Below are positions 1 through 15,142 of a stretch of DNA of 64,000 bases, piece by piece. Location of the stretch: positions 65,973,857 through 66,037,856 of the forward strand of contig NC_054701.1 of NCBI RefSeq assembly GCF_016097555.1, in the 5' to 3' direction. How positions within the stretch are numbered: the first letter of the stretch is position 1; every line of letters starts with the position of its first letter. The position numbers and the translations under genes were made by a program. The notes below the pieces were generated by a model. That model worked only from the letters and a program-made list of their open reading frames with translations. It was not told where the DNA came from and searched no databases. This DNA comes from Gigantopelta aegis. Its lineage: Eukaryota; Mollusca; Gastropoda; Neomphalida; Peltospiridae.

Positions 1-102
1 ATTCGGTACGGTCTGGAACTGTTATAGGTGTATACCAAGCTGATGATTTAGATGCTGGAACAGACGGAATAGTATCATACAGTATCGTATCTGTAGTCTC
101 AG
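1..102 (+). CDS. Cadherin exon (partial at window edge)
   Basis: Open in the third frame, with the cadherin A-strand-to-calcium motif [16 protein letters not shown]. It ends TCAG|GTACCT in phase 1. It matches the 3' half of the 187-bp exons at 5252 and 12119. Confidence 0.8.
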
Positions 103-2962
103 GTACCTACATTTTGATATTGTATTTGTAGAGCAATATAGGTGTTGTTTTAGGGTAAACTAGGTCATCCATTCGCAATATAGGTGTTGTTTTAAAGGGA
201 CACACCCTAGTTTCAACCCATGAAAATGCACACTAATTTTAGTTAATCTACAAACCTGTAACACATTTGGATAAAGTTACAATTGAGTGAAACATGAGTC
301 TGTGACTTTGAAATGGTGAAATACCCTCTAAAAATAGACTAAAATTCGACCCCATAACTGTTACTTCTCAGACGCACGTGCGTTTTTAAGAATATAAGAA
401 ATGCATTTTGTGATATTAAAAACACCAGGATGACCAAAACCACTTCGAATGTACGGAAATGGATAATATAAATAATAAAATCTAAGTAAAATATAATTTC
501 AATTATCAAAAGCAGCTAAAATAGTTTAAAATATGCCTTAGTGTTTAAAAACTAGGGTATGTAATGTTAAGGTAAAGTAAGACATACATTGAAATGCCAG
601 CATATCCCCCTCTTTTAGGAAACCTTGTGAGCTTGATTTTACTTATTTGCGAAATTAAAACCTCTAACTTGATTGTTGGGGTGCGGGTGGGAGTGGGTGG
701 GTGGGTAGCAAAAGTATTAGTGGCCTAAGGGCAACACATTCACAAATACGTCTCTACCACAGACCCAATTACAAGTGTGATACTCTGAACATTGGTACTG
801 TCAATCATTTGACGGATATTTGCACCTATTTTTCAGAACCGGAAACGAATACAACACTTTTGCTTTTATATAATGAGCAGACTGGACTTCTCTCTGTTAA
901 CGACTACGTAAACAGTGATGCTCCGTTCACCATTTATCGTATCATGATTGCTGCTACGGACGGTGGAACGCCTTCGCGCCAGACTAACGGCAGTGTCACG
1001 GTCATTGTCGAGCGCAGTGCTGTAGATCTGAGTTTCAACCAAAGTCTGTACAGACTGACCATCCCTGAGAACACCTCGGTTGGAGAAGTACTGTACAGTT
1101 TAGCACTTCGCAGTGGCGATATAGATCCCAGTAACGTTAGCTTTCAAATTGTTGACGCAAACATATCATCGTCGCGGTTTCAGATGAACAACAATAAGTT
1201 CATACTTTCTAAAAGCCTTGATTTTGAAGACACTAATCAGTATCTAATACGAGTCAGGTATGTATCACAGTTATAATACATACTTTTAAAAGGACTATTT
1301 GTTTTACGACACTCTATCACATTGGTTAATGTACTAGGTTTCTAATATAAGGTAACTGTCAATCGTAGTCTGTATACTGATGGATGAAGATGGTATGGTA
1401 TGGTATGGTATGGTATGGTATGGTATGGTATACGGATTAACATGCACATTCAGAGCAAGCTGTTTTAGCGCAGGTCTGTCATAAGCACAGGTTCCGACGC
1501 TTTGGCGCTTTTTGACCGGTCCGCCGAATTGGAAACGGGAAGCTAGATATGTTTTGGAATTTTGTTTGCCGAGTGTAGACGAAGATGAATGCCGATGCCT
1601 TTTTATAGACATAGACTACTACTATTTTCTATACCATAATCATATTAGTGAAAGTGATATCATAGTGATATGAAAGAGTGTTTAAATAAACATGACAAAT
1701 ATTTTACATGCAAAACAATAATCATAGTATGAAAGTAACGTCGGCATATTTTTCAGACTACTTCATTGCACATAAGCGTAATCCGAACACAATAGTTGCC
1801 CGAACTAATTCAGACGAATGTAGCTTGTTTCTTTTAACATAATTTGAATATTTTAAATACAAATTTAGATTTTTAAAAAGTTTTAATTAATTACTTTGTT
1901 AGGCTTAGCGTTAAGGTGAATCATATATCATTAAATTACCTTACATTACATACTTTTTATATTGCACTTGTTACTACAGAGCAACTTACGGTGAAGATGA
2001 AAGTTACGCTTGGCTGATGGTGAAAGTCAGTGACGTCATCGACGAGCGGCCGGAGATAACACTTTCCGGACAACTAGCTATACCCGAGGAACTACCAGTT
2101 GGTTCTGTTGTGAATAATCTATTTACAGTGGTCGATAAAGACATCGAAGACAACCTTACGTACTCTCTAACGGGTAGGTTGCAATATTTCTTAAAACAGT
2201 ATTACTGCTGGGTACCCTCGGGGGAAAACATATGAACTTCCGTGGCTTGTTCAGCTGATGTTGTCAGAATTTGCTGAATTGTTTTGTTCTGCTTGGTGTT
2301 TGTAAGTATAATGGTATCGTGTTGCCATGTAATATATTGTAGCCTAACAACATTGCTACCAATGCTTATAGATATAATTGTACTTACTGTACTTAGCATA
2401 GTTTAACCATGTAACATACTAACATAACATTAAATGCATCAACCTAATCAGTTATTTTATTAATATTGACACATTGTTATCTTATCATTGCATTACACAT
2501 TCACATCTGAGCGACAGTTACTCTACAATTTGTTTTTAAATGCAAACAAATACCAGAAGGTGTTCATAACTTCTTCTTCTTCTTCTTCTATATTACAGAT
2601 ATTAGTTTTGTATGATAATCAACTTCAAACTGAATGTTATCCCTCTTTTCGTGAAATTCCAGGAAATAATAGTCACTATTTCAAGATGTTGCCGTCTGGC
2701 CTGCTGTCGGTTGCTGCCCTCATAGATCGGGATGGTCCTGATGGGATTCTGTTTCTTGATGACGTCACGCTGACTGTGACGGACTCAGCCGGACTACAGT
2801 CAAACGAAACTTTGAACCTGACAATCATGGATGTGAACGATAATAGCCCCCAGTTTGCAAGCAGTATACTTAACCTAAATATCACCGAAAATTCAACTGG
2901 TGAACCATTTTCTAAAATGATGTTCTTATTGCAATGCTTTAAATTTGTTTAAAAGATTGAGT

Positions 2963-3056
<94 letters not shown>

Positions 3057-6000
3057 AGGGAGGGAAATGGGGAGAGGGAGGGGGAGGGAGTGAAAAGAAA
3101 TTGAGAAAGAAAGAAGTGTTTTATTTAACGACGCACTCAACACATTTTATTTACGGTTATATGGCGTCAGACATATGGTTAAGGACCACACAGATTTTGA
3201 GAGGAAACCCGCTGTCGCCATTACATGGGCTACTCTTCCGATTGGCAGCAAGGGATCTTTTATTTGCGCTTCCCACAGGCAGGATAGCACAAACCATGGC
3301 CTTTGTTGAACCAGTTATGGATCACTGGTCGGTGCAAGTGGTTTACACCTACCCATTGAGCCTTGCGGAGCACTCACTCAGGGTTTGGAGTCGGTATCTG
3401 GATTAAAAATCCCATGCCTCGACTGGGATCCGAACCCAGTACCTACCAGCCTGTAGACCGATGGCCTGCCACGACGCCACCGAGGCCGGTGAAATTGAGA
3501 AAGATGGAGATATAAAGTTTGAGAGGACGATGAAATAATACATTCTGATGGATAAATGAAACTGATTAGAGTAAGGAATGTGCTGAAAAATTAAGAATCA
3601 ACATCTTAAGTACTAAACTAAAAAAGAATTTAAACACTTTTTTTTTTAATATAATTTTAATTTTAATTAAATTTTAAAAGTTAATAATATTATATATATG
3701 ATTTTACAGTAAGGTATGTATTTCATGAATGTACGAAACGTTTTCCGCTTGAGTTGACTTCTTCAAAAAAAAAACCCATATCTTTAACATTGTGTTCATT
3801 TTTAGATATCAAATTAGCCACCATAGACTGCAGTGATGCCGACTTTGGACAAAATGCCATATTCAACATGTCCATTTTGTCTGGCACATTTAGTTTGAAC
3901 GGAACCGACTTGATGGTAGCAGACGGCCAAGAACTGGACTATGAAGCAATGGATAATCACGTATTTGTACTGCATGTGATCGCTGTTGACAGTCCAGAGA
4001 GTGGGACACTAAGAACAGGGTCTTCCGTAATCATAATTAAGGCAACTGAAATTTGTTTTCACTCGTTTAATATGTGCCATATTAATCGTAACCACACACT
4101 TTACTGAGGTGTTATGGGGAATTTGAGGGTGGAGGTTTTTTCAGCATTAGAAATTTATTTAGTATTAAATAACAAACAAATCAGAGAAACAAATCATCGA
4201 CTGTTTTCCTACTTTAACTAGTCAAAGTATTAGCTATATAATAATTATGTAGTGGCAAGTAGTGTTTTAACGCAGTTAAAAATAATCAAATAATACAACG
4301 TATCGGAAGGGTCTGTCTTAAAAACATCAGTCCCATCGTCTGAATCCTATCTACCATTACAGTAATGTTAGGGGCAATTGGTCTTTATTTTATCACATGT
4401 TTTTTGTTAAATATCGTGTTAGGCATATAGGCATAATAAAGGAGAAATTTAAAAAAGGTATTTCCGAGATAAACAAAAACCCGACAAAACAAGACCTGAT
4501 TTGAATTTCTTTTTATGAGTTGACAAGATTACAACAAACAGCACAGACCTATTTGTGTTAACATATCTGTCATACTAGACAATTTGATCGCTAAGTTTGG
4601 TTTGACATTTTGCATAACCTTATTAACTACACAGTTTGGTTTGATTCTTTATTAGTATGCTACACTTTAGTTTTCCTTTTACCTTAGTTTGACACCCAAT
4701 AGCCGATTTATTTTTCATGCTGGGGTGTCGTTAAACAGTCATTCATTCATTAATTAGTATGCTCGAAATGCTACTTATGTATTTCTCTTTTCTATTTAAA
4801 AGCTGTGGTGGCAGTACTTATGACAGGTGCCACCGGTAGCGCAGGATATGCTCTCCTTTCACGAACACTTGATATCATAAGTTTTGACAGTGATTCATGA
4901 GTGCATGCAATCACACCTGTATTTATTCTAATGAGTTCTTTCTTGTGCTAGTTTTGATTGACTAAACTACTCTGTGGGTGGCAGTTAAGAAGGGTGTATT
5001 GTCCAGTAAAGGATATCCTTGGGAGTGGCTGTCCTCCTAATAAACGAGGCACTAGACAGAGATTTATGGAACCAAAAACTATTTTGTCAAATGCCCATTC
5101 AACTCTGCATTGTGCAGAGATAACAGTCTTGATCACGATTAACAGTTTTTTCATTCTGATTTATTCTAAAGGCCTTTACCAAAACAAAGGTAACGTTTTA
5201 AATAGTTATACATGTATTAGCATTAGTAATTATTGGGTTTTTGTAAACTAGGTCTTGCCAAAGAACGAGTTTGATCCTGAGTGGTCACTGCCTGCTCGAG
5301 AAGCAGATGGGACGTTCTCCAACATCACTATATCTGATGACCTGCGGGTTGGAAGTGTCGTCACCAGGTTTGACGCTACGGATCAAGATGGCGGTGATGA
5401 CGGTGTCGTCAAGTACAGTCTGAATGCTGTGACCAAGGGTACGACTTTTAAAAAGCGTTAATAAACTTAAAAAGTCAATGTGCTGCTCTCTGTTGCTAAA
5501 TTCATTACCAACTTTCTAAAATTACAAATGGCTACAGATGTTACTGTATCGTATATCAACACAAACTGGTGACTTCTGAGTGCAAATTGCCTGGAAGAAA
5601 CCTTTCCAGGATAAGACCTATAGCAGCATGTTAATGTTCTTTCTAATACTGTTAGCGTGTTCAGGAGACCGAGCACTCGCGAACATACTGACTGGTACCA
5701 ACGACGTCTGTCACATCACATTCATCTAACGTTAGGAGCAAAAACCAGTGGTTCGCTCGCCCTACTGAACAGGGCCCCGTCTCACAATGCATATAAGTAG
5801 TCGTGCACTTACGGTGATCATAGCGCTAAGATTTTCTTTGAGGAACGGGGCCCTGGCCATGTCGTTGCTACCCAAACGCTGCCTCGACAAATCATACATC
5901 CATCCCTGTATGTTGCATTTACCATAGTTTGACACCCAATAGCCGATGTATTTTTCGTGCTGGGGTGTCATTAAACATTTATTCATTCATTCATTCCATC

Positions 6001-9000
6001 CCTGTAATTAACTAACCGGTGGTCCATGTCATGCTCTCTATTTCTTTTCAGATGGGGGAACCAACTCGTCGCACATATTCTCAATTGACGAAGATTCCGG
6101 CTTACTTAAAATCAGCAGCAATCTGAAGGATGACGCTTCGAAAAACAAGATAACGACATACAAACTTCACCTGACCGCTAGCGACAGGGGCTCTTCACCC
6201 AGACCCATCAACGGAACCATGACTGTCGTCGTACATGGCAGAAACGCCGCGCCCAAATTCAACCAAACCGTGTATGACGTGAACGTGACCGAGGGCATCG
6301 GCAACGGCAGTGTTGTATACAGGATATGGGCGGAAGATTCCGACGGGGACAACGTCAGTTATACTGTAGTAGGCGATGGTGGAGGAAGATTCGTTATTGA
6401 TGGACAGGACCTAAGGGTGATGAAGGAGATCGACTATGAAGATGTTCGTTATTACGTGCTTTCCGTTAGGTAAGTACCTGTTAGTTTTACGAGATTAACT
6501 CTTTTTCTTACACACCCGTTGGTGAGAACACCATGTGTTATTTATAATTACACATACTTGTTAACACATATACGTGTGTTAACAATTTCAAGACCTACGA
6601 CTGGCTGCTCCTAGGTGATGACCAGGTCACCAATGTCATACGTCCAATAAAACAATCAGCTCGATGGAAATCGATTAGACTGTGACGTATAATTAACCTG
6701 ACAATCATGTGTCTGTGACGCGTAAGTGAGCCACAAGTGCAACAGCTGTAAATAACTTTTAGTTGAAAAAGATGTTAAAATTTGTTTAAAACCTGGTTTT
6801 TGAGGATATGTAAGAAATAGAATAATACATTCATGTCCGTTAGATACCATTTATCTCACAACCCGTTGTTTAAAAACGTATCAAACTCGCTTTCGCTCGA
6901 TACATTTTAAAATAACTCGTGAGATAAATGGTATCTAACGGCCACTCATATATTATTCTCTGTTTAAGCAGGTGAGCCAGTGGAGTCATATGATCTCAAC
7001 ATAATTAATAAATCACTTAAAGAATATTAGAAATTCAAGGGTTAAAATCTAAAGATTAATAATTTTATAAATACGTCTTACAGACTATACAGTATACTCT
7101 GTAATACTCATTGTCCAGGTATTTTAATGTACCGGGTAGACGGGCAAAACGTTTTTATATATATTTAATATCTGAGAAATGTATGAAAAACTAACTACTA
7201 ATATCTAGGAAACATATGGAAAACTGACTAACTGTACTACTGATGAACTTTCAAGCACAGTTGGAAGTGAATCATTTGTTGTTGGGTTTTTTGTTCAACA
7301 GAAGGTTCTTTGAAAATTTGGAAGTAATGCTTTGGGGTGAATTTGTATGCAAATGTTTTATCCGAAAGTAATGAACACAAACCTTTATTTATATTCAGAC
7401 AAATAATATTTAGTAAATTTGTGTTTCCTTTTTGCATTCCATTTTGGTTAAGATAATATTATATATACTGTACCAATACCATATGCCAATTACAACAGAC
7501 AACATCTTTATTGTAATGGTTGTTAGCACCCAAGGCAAACCTTCAGATTTTATAACTTTTTAAAGCTAATATTTACGTAAAACATTAGCATAACAACTAA
7601 CTTTGATCTGTTGGTATCCAAAAACGTACCTTGTCAGTCTACAGGTAATACTGACCCAAATAATAGAGTGAAAGACAGGATCCATTTCTTCTTTACAACT
7701 GCTATTTACATGCCCGTAGGAACGACATCTAGTGAGGGGAACCAAATCTCTAGTGGAGGTTGGGGGTGGCGGTGTAGGTCAAAACAGGTTGTTATCTTTA
7801 TTTATATAGAGTAGGACAAAAAATGTACATTATCGTCCTCAACTGGGGATCACCCCCACCCCCAACCCCAACACACAGACCGGTTCTTGATTTACGAACT
7901 GTTCGTATTTTAGAGCAAGTGATGGCATAGACGACGCATACGCGACCTTGAACATTCAGGTGGAGAACAAGTTTGACGAGGTACCGGTGGTGACAGTTTT
8001 TGATAACGCAACTATCCCTGAAGAATTACTCACAGGCACTGTGATTACGGTCTTTAACGTGACCGACAGGGACCCGGATGACCAACTAGAATATTCATTG
8101 CAAGGTAATACTTAATCGGATATGTGATAGTCTATCTTCAATACAACTATTGTCATGTTTGCCAGGCGTGGGTACCTAGGAGTGCAAAAGTAGATGATTT
8201 AATGAAGAAAGCAGTCATTAAAAACATTTAATTATATCTTGAGTGTTGTCATCATACATGTTGACTTATAACACATCATTTATACGATATGTAATACTGT
8301 AATAGATATAGACAAAAAAGGACTGTGTATTTTTATGACATCCTAGGACAAGATTAATCAACATTAAGGTTACACAAAAATGTATCCTTTGCTTCCATAT
8401 TGACATTTTGCATTAGCTTATTCAGTCAAATATAAAAAAAAATTTCGACAAATATGACCAGGGCCCCGTTCCACGAAGCGATCTTAGCCATAAGATTACC
8501 GTAGGCGCATAGCTACCCTATGCACTTAAGTTGATCTTAGGGCTAAGATTGCTTCGTGGAACGGGGCCCTGGGCTATAACTAGCTACATATAAATGGAGT
8601 GTCAATACAAAACAAAAATAAGGCAACAGTAACAGAGGTTCTTCTCCAGGAAGACAAAAAATTCACTTCTAAATTAAAAATGTGTATTTTTTCTTGGGGA
8701 ACAATTGGCCCAACACCAACCTCTGATCCCACTAAATGTGGTCCTCATGACAATACATACCATGGGATTTTGTGAAAGACAGGAAGGAAATGTTTTATTT
8801 AACGACGCACACAACACGTTTTATTTACGGTTATATGGCGTCGGACTTATGGTTGAGGACCACACAGATATTGAGAGAGGTAACCCGCTGTCGCCACTTC
8901 ATGGGCTACTCTTTTCGATTAGCAGCAAGGGATCTTTTATATACATCATCTCACAGACAGGGTAGTGCATACCACGGCCTTTGATATGCCAGTCGTGGGC

Positions 9001-12000
9001 CCACTAACGGGGATCAATCCCGACCGCACATCGCGCGAACGCTTTACCACTGGACTACGTCCCGCCCCATTTGTGAAAGACAGTTACATATTTTCGAGAA
9101 AAACATTCGGGGCGGGACGTAGTCCAGTGGTAAAGCGCTCGCGTGATGCGCGGCCCATTGGGCTATTTCTCGTTTCAGCCAGCGCACCACGACTAGTATA
9201 TCAAAGGCCGTGATATGTGCTGTCCTGTCTGTGAGATGGTGCATATAAAAGATCCCTAGCTACTAATGGAAAAAAATGTAGCGGGTTTCCTCTCTTAGAC
9301 TATGTCAAAATGACCATACATTTGACATCTAATAGCCGATGGTTAATAAATCAGTGCTCTAGTAGTGTCGTTAAACAAAACAAAACTTCTAAACAAATAT
9401 TCCTTTTCTTTATTTGTAAACCTTATTATTATTTTGCTGTTTGAAAATCTCTTTCAGGCACTGATTTCCAATATGTGAATATCGATCCAGCCACAGGCCA
9501 GATGACTATCGCTAAAAGAATAGATTGTGATACAGCAAAGGTCAAGGTTTTGAATCTGGAGCTGGCGGTAACAGACAGGGGTGGTCTCCAGGCTAACACC
9601 TCGTTCAACGTGACAGTGAGCGACATCAACGACAACGCACCGACATGTTCGTCTCCTATCAGCAGAATGAACATCACAGAAAACGGAACAATAAGTATGT
9701 AACAGACAGAATGTTACAAAAGAATATGTTGCAAATATACTGTTTAAAACATTTTGGAGGCATGTGAGAAAAGTTTTACTAGTTTGTGTTAGGTAGTATT
9801 AGGGTATTAGCATCACAGGCATGTACCAAAGTATGATCCATTCAATTTGTTACAGTCACAATCGCAAGTATAATGAATACTAGTATTAATAACAACAGAC
9901 GTTCTATTCTGATAGGGTAATCGAATATGTTTTATTTTGTAACAATAGATTTCGATCATTTAAAAATATAATGTTATTTCAAAATGTATTTGTGATGTAA
10001 TTTCAATTCTGATAAGATCAAAATATTTGGTACATGAATTCCATCTCTTAGATTCGAGGGTTCTTAAAATAGGACGTGTATAGGACCATAGCTCGTTTAC
10101 GCACATCGTTTAATCAGAATCCATGTTATTAAACAAAGCCTTGACATAACTATGAAATCCCTGAAAATAAGAAACATCAATTAATAATATGAATACCAGT
10201 CAGGACTATTAAATGTGGGATGTGAAACGCTTGAAAACTGATGTTACCACACGATCTTAAATAGAGTCAATTAAAGCTGCATTGTCGGCAATTTGTTTAA
10301 TAATGAGATGTGTGGAATATATCAACTATAGTAGTGTCGGAAATAGAATAAAACTGATTTTCGTCGATTATTTCTTTCATATTAAACTGACAAGTGAATA
10401 TTTTGTAATTATCTATTTAATGATACTCTACCTAATTTAGCATTTACATGATTGGGCTCTTTGATGTACAAGGTGATGTTTACTCTTGAAATTAAAAGAA
10501 AGATGTCAGTAAACTTTATGGGAACAGACTATAACAAATTTTGATCAACATATGTTTAGTGTTTTAGTTCTAGAGTACCCACAATTTTTTTCTGAATGCT
10601 GTTGACAGCAGTGTAACTTATGAATAACGTAAATATAACAACTAATTATTACTAATTCTCGACCCTGGAAATAAATAAATGTCCTGGAAAAACAATCTCA
10701 GCGACAGTTGTGTGGTTAATGTGTAAGAAAGTAATTAATTTATCGGTATTACAAGAAAGAAATAATTAACAAAAGTGATATAAAAGAAAAGTTCCACGAC
10801 AAAATAAATGTTGCAGGAAATTGAAAACACCGCTTTAATCTCCATGTCATTGACGATTGCTATTGTTAATTGCCACGGTCGAATGCTGTGTTTTGTACCC
10901 GAACTTTCAATAAATAAAAGATGTTAAATTCTGAAAGTGCAAGTTGGTATCTTTAACATGAAATTTTGTTTTCAGATACGGTGATTGGAACACTGAACTG
11001 TTCGGATATAGACGAGGAACCGAATGACAGCTTCATACTCAACATAGTGAAGGGCAACGAAGATTCTGTGTTCAAGCTCCTGGCGTCGGATCTCAACGTG
11101 GACGGGACGAAGATTGACTACGAGAGCATGAGGGACCGCGACTTCTCCTACACCGTCACCATAGAGGCCATCGACTACCCAGTGAATGGGGTCGCTAGGA
11201 CCGGGGTCACGGTCATCATAGTCAAGGTACATAAAAAATCAAATTTGCTCATGAATCTGAATGACAAAACCATCTTTCTTAATCAAAACCATATCTAGTC
11301 AAAAGGGTATTTTTCCAAAATCGTGATTGCTTTCGTGAATCTCTATGAAGGCACCTCGATTAAATAGCAATATCGATTAAGCAGGCACCTATAGGGTCTA
11401 ATAGACTAAATAAATTCCTATTGCCGATAATGTTAACGTTTACTAATAAAACTGATATAAGCAGCATATGAACACACCCAGGAAGTACAGCAATAAAAAG
11501 TGTGGCACCTCACATCTAATCTACCTGCAAGAACATGGGCGGTCACATACAATTTAAGAGATTTAATTAATGTTTTTAATAGCAACCGTCATTTTTGCTG
11601 AAACTTGCAGTTCTATTTTTGGGGGTACCCCGCATTAGTTTCAACTTCTGGTATATACTGCATAACAACTGTATAACAAATAAAAGTATATTTATTTATT
11701 GTCAATGAATAATAGTATTTGCACAAATAATCATTGTCACATATTACTATCAATCACACCCACAGCTGTTTTTACTCCGTAAATATTTGACGGTGCACCT
11801 CGAACTTTCACACAGAACTCTCTTCTTTGGTACTATGCAACCTCTAGGCCTATTAACAGTAACACTTCCGGTAAACAGAGTCTCTGCCTTTACACGGCCA
11901 CCTCTATTGTCCATATAACTCAGTAAGTTTGTTTTGCTTAGCAACACCATTAGAGCAGATTTATATTAATTAATCATCAAATGTCAAACATTTGATATTT

Positions 12001-15000
12001 CTAACGCATAAAACATTGCTTCTCCAGTTTGCCTGGGAATCATGTATGTGCGCCTTCTTATATACAGATAGGAACATACCGCGGGCTTTGATATACAATT
12101 CATACACATTTCTTACAGATATTACCAGCAAACGAGTTCGCGCCAGTTTGGGTGTCACCTGGAGGTGGGCAGAATGGAACATTCCCTTCTCAGAGTTTGT
12201 CAGAAATTAGCCAACCAGGAACAAGTGTCACAACATTCTCTGCACGCGACAAAGACATGGGGGCAGATGGTGAAATCCGGTACAGCATTCAGTCCGTCGT
12301 GTCAGGTGAGGTATTCAAACTTATTCTACTTGCTCTAAGCTGAAGTGGACTTAGAGTTATGTCGATAGGCTAGGTTCCAATAACGAGCTACTCTCGGCAT
12401 AATAAGTTCAAAATCACATGTAGCTTCCTTTTTACCTTTCACTGAACCGTTTAAAAATGCTCTCAAATTCCTTCATAAAAACTGCGTCATATTTCCTTTT
12501 CGACTTGACTTTAAATCCTACAGGGTATTCAAAATTCAATAGCACCAAAACTGCCTCTGCCCGCTACCGACCCCGGTCGAGCTGTTGGTACTCCTTTGCA
12601 CATGCCAGCGCGGGCGGTCCGCTCTCCCACCCACCCCAACCCTTTTCCTGTCTTGGACGGAGGAGTCGGCCAAGGCCAGCATCTGCGCCCATGACAGGCG
12701 TGCGCTACAACAGCTTGTTCTGAATGTGCACGTAAAACACTATGACCATGACCATGAGTATAGGGTTATGTAGTCCATTGGCAAGAGACTCTCGCAGTTC
12801 CTTTCAGGTCTGGATTTAATGTGACAAGGTTTTAAATGTTTATGCTGTTTAAATGCACAGTAAGATATTCAATTAGTAAAATTTTAAATGACATTGAGAT
12901 CCCATTTAGTTACACTGGAATTAGCCCTTACGTGTTACCTATTTTTGAAGTTAATAAAACTATTTTTAAAATGTGACAAATTTTGTACTGGAAGGAAGGA
13001 AATGTTTTATTTAACGACGCTCTCGACACCTTTTATTTACGGTTATATGACTTATGGTTGACGACCACACAGATATTGAGAGAGGAAACCTGTTGTCGCC
13101 ACGTCATGGGCTACTCTTCTCGATTAGCAGTAAGGGATCTTTTGTACTCACCATCCCACAGACAAGATAGTACACACCACGGCCTTTGTTACACCAGTTG
13201 TGGAACAGTGGCTGGAACGAGAAATAAATCTTGTATTGATGCTATAGACAGTTATGAGTTTCAAATGGGGGTTTTGTTTCGTGTGTGATATGTGAATTCG
13301 GATGAACTGTTTGTTCTTTGAATAGATATAACTGTCATTTTTAAAAATATTTGTATTAAGGTAATACCAACATTAATCTGTACACATGTATATTAAATAA
13401 TGCTGGCGAGTGAAAAGACAAAAACAGTAAGGTAGACATACTTAAAATATGGTACAATCTGTGCACATCATAAGACTACGTGTGTCAGTATCACACTGTT
13501 TATCTGTATATCTAAGCCAATTGTTTTAAACAATATTCATTAACATTTGTATTGACGTTGGGCATTGACCAAGAGGCGATGCCTATATTAAGGTCTCTCC
13601 CTACATTTTACAATTACACATTTTACATGGCATCTAGGCTATATATTCCTTGTATAGCTGTAGCATATATAAATCGATTCATGCACATTTTTAAAGGGAC
13701 ATTCCCGAGTTTGTTGCAATTTTAAAGATGTAATCGACTAACAGAGACTTTTTAACGATTGTAATTACATATCAAATATATTTGTCTGCATAATATATTA
13801 GTGGCTGTACATTAAACGTGTTTCTGATCGTTCTAATATGTGTACTACGTTAAATTTCTTTTTATTTCCTAAAATATATTTTTTCGTTCGTACGAAATTA
13901 TTTGAAGACAAAATCCAGTTTGGGCTTCTTACAAATATTAAGACGACCAGAAACACATTAAATATACAGACACTGATATTCTAAACAAGAAAATATATTT
14001 AATATGTAAGTTTAATCGTAGAAATATTTTATTAGTCGGAAACATCTTACAATGCAGCAAACTCAGGAATGTTCCTTTAACAGAAAACATTTTAAAATAA
14101 AGACTTTTATATCTACTTCCAGATAGTGGGAAAAACATGCTGGACTCTTTAATCATTAACGAGATAACTGGCAAAGTGGTGACAGGCAAAGCTTTGGACA
14201 GAGACAGTGTCACGGGAGGGACAGAATACATTGACATAGTCGTTGTTGCTAGAGACAACGGGTCACCAAGCAAAAGAACCGAAGGCCGTCTGCGTTTGAT
14301 CATCACTAACGCCAACGACAACAGGCCTGAGTTTAACCAAACTCTATTTGATGTAATGGTCACGTGCGACAAGACAGAGAAAGAAACTCTAGTAGACTTT
14401 GGAGTCACTGACGCCGATAACGCGTCGTCGTTTTCATATTCCATCAAAAAGGGACAGTCGTCGGTGTTTAGCATTGATGACAGCGCTGGCGCGCTAACTC
14501 TTACGAGAATTCCCGCGGAAAATGACGCTATCAAACAGAAGGCTCATATAATGAGGGTGGTCGCAACAGATGATGGCAACCCAGTGCAGTCGGGAGAGGC
14601 CTTTGTGGTTATCCAATTCGAAAAATGTCCTTTTAGCAACATCACAACGACAACGGCATTTCCAACCACGTCAACAGAAGCAGCATTCGTTTATAATTGT
14701 TCAAATATAACATCAACAGGTATTGTTTTGCATTGGTCATAGCTAAAATAATATACATTGCGATCTATTTGCTAATTGTTGTAATTTCTACGACTGATAA
14801 AGTAGTATATTAATAATATAGTTACGGACGCATGGTAGCATGCCTGTTTTGAAATCACAGTGGTAACGTGAACCATCTTTGAAAACTAAGTAGCATAATT
14901 TACTTAAGATTGCAGAAGTACGGTGGAATTGAGATCACGTCTTAGGATCACTATTTTATGATCACCGTCATAATGTAGAAGTACGATGACAAGGAAGAAT

Positions 15001-15077
15001 AATATTAAGATTTTGTAGTAGTTGTATCGTTATGCTTCAATACTAAAATCATACTATAACGATATATATATATACAT

Positions 15078-15142
<65 letters not shown>

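Noticed and set aside
2599-2662. Earlier acceptor for the cadherin exon (TATTACAG at 2598)
   Set aside because: Would add about 21 codons not found in the paralogous exon 9458-9694, and breaks the equal 237-bp length.
2949-3143. Ser/Leu-rich minus-strand frame
   Set aside because: Produced by the (GA)n tract.
13938-14534. 198-codon minus-strand frame
   Set aside because: Antisense shadow of the cadherin exon 14123-14719 extended into a MITE.
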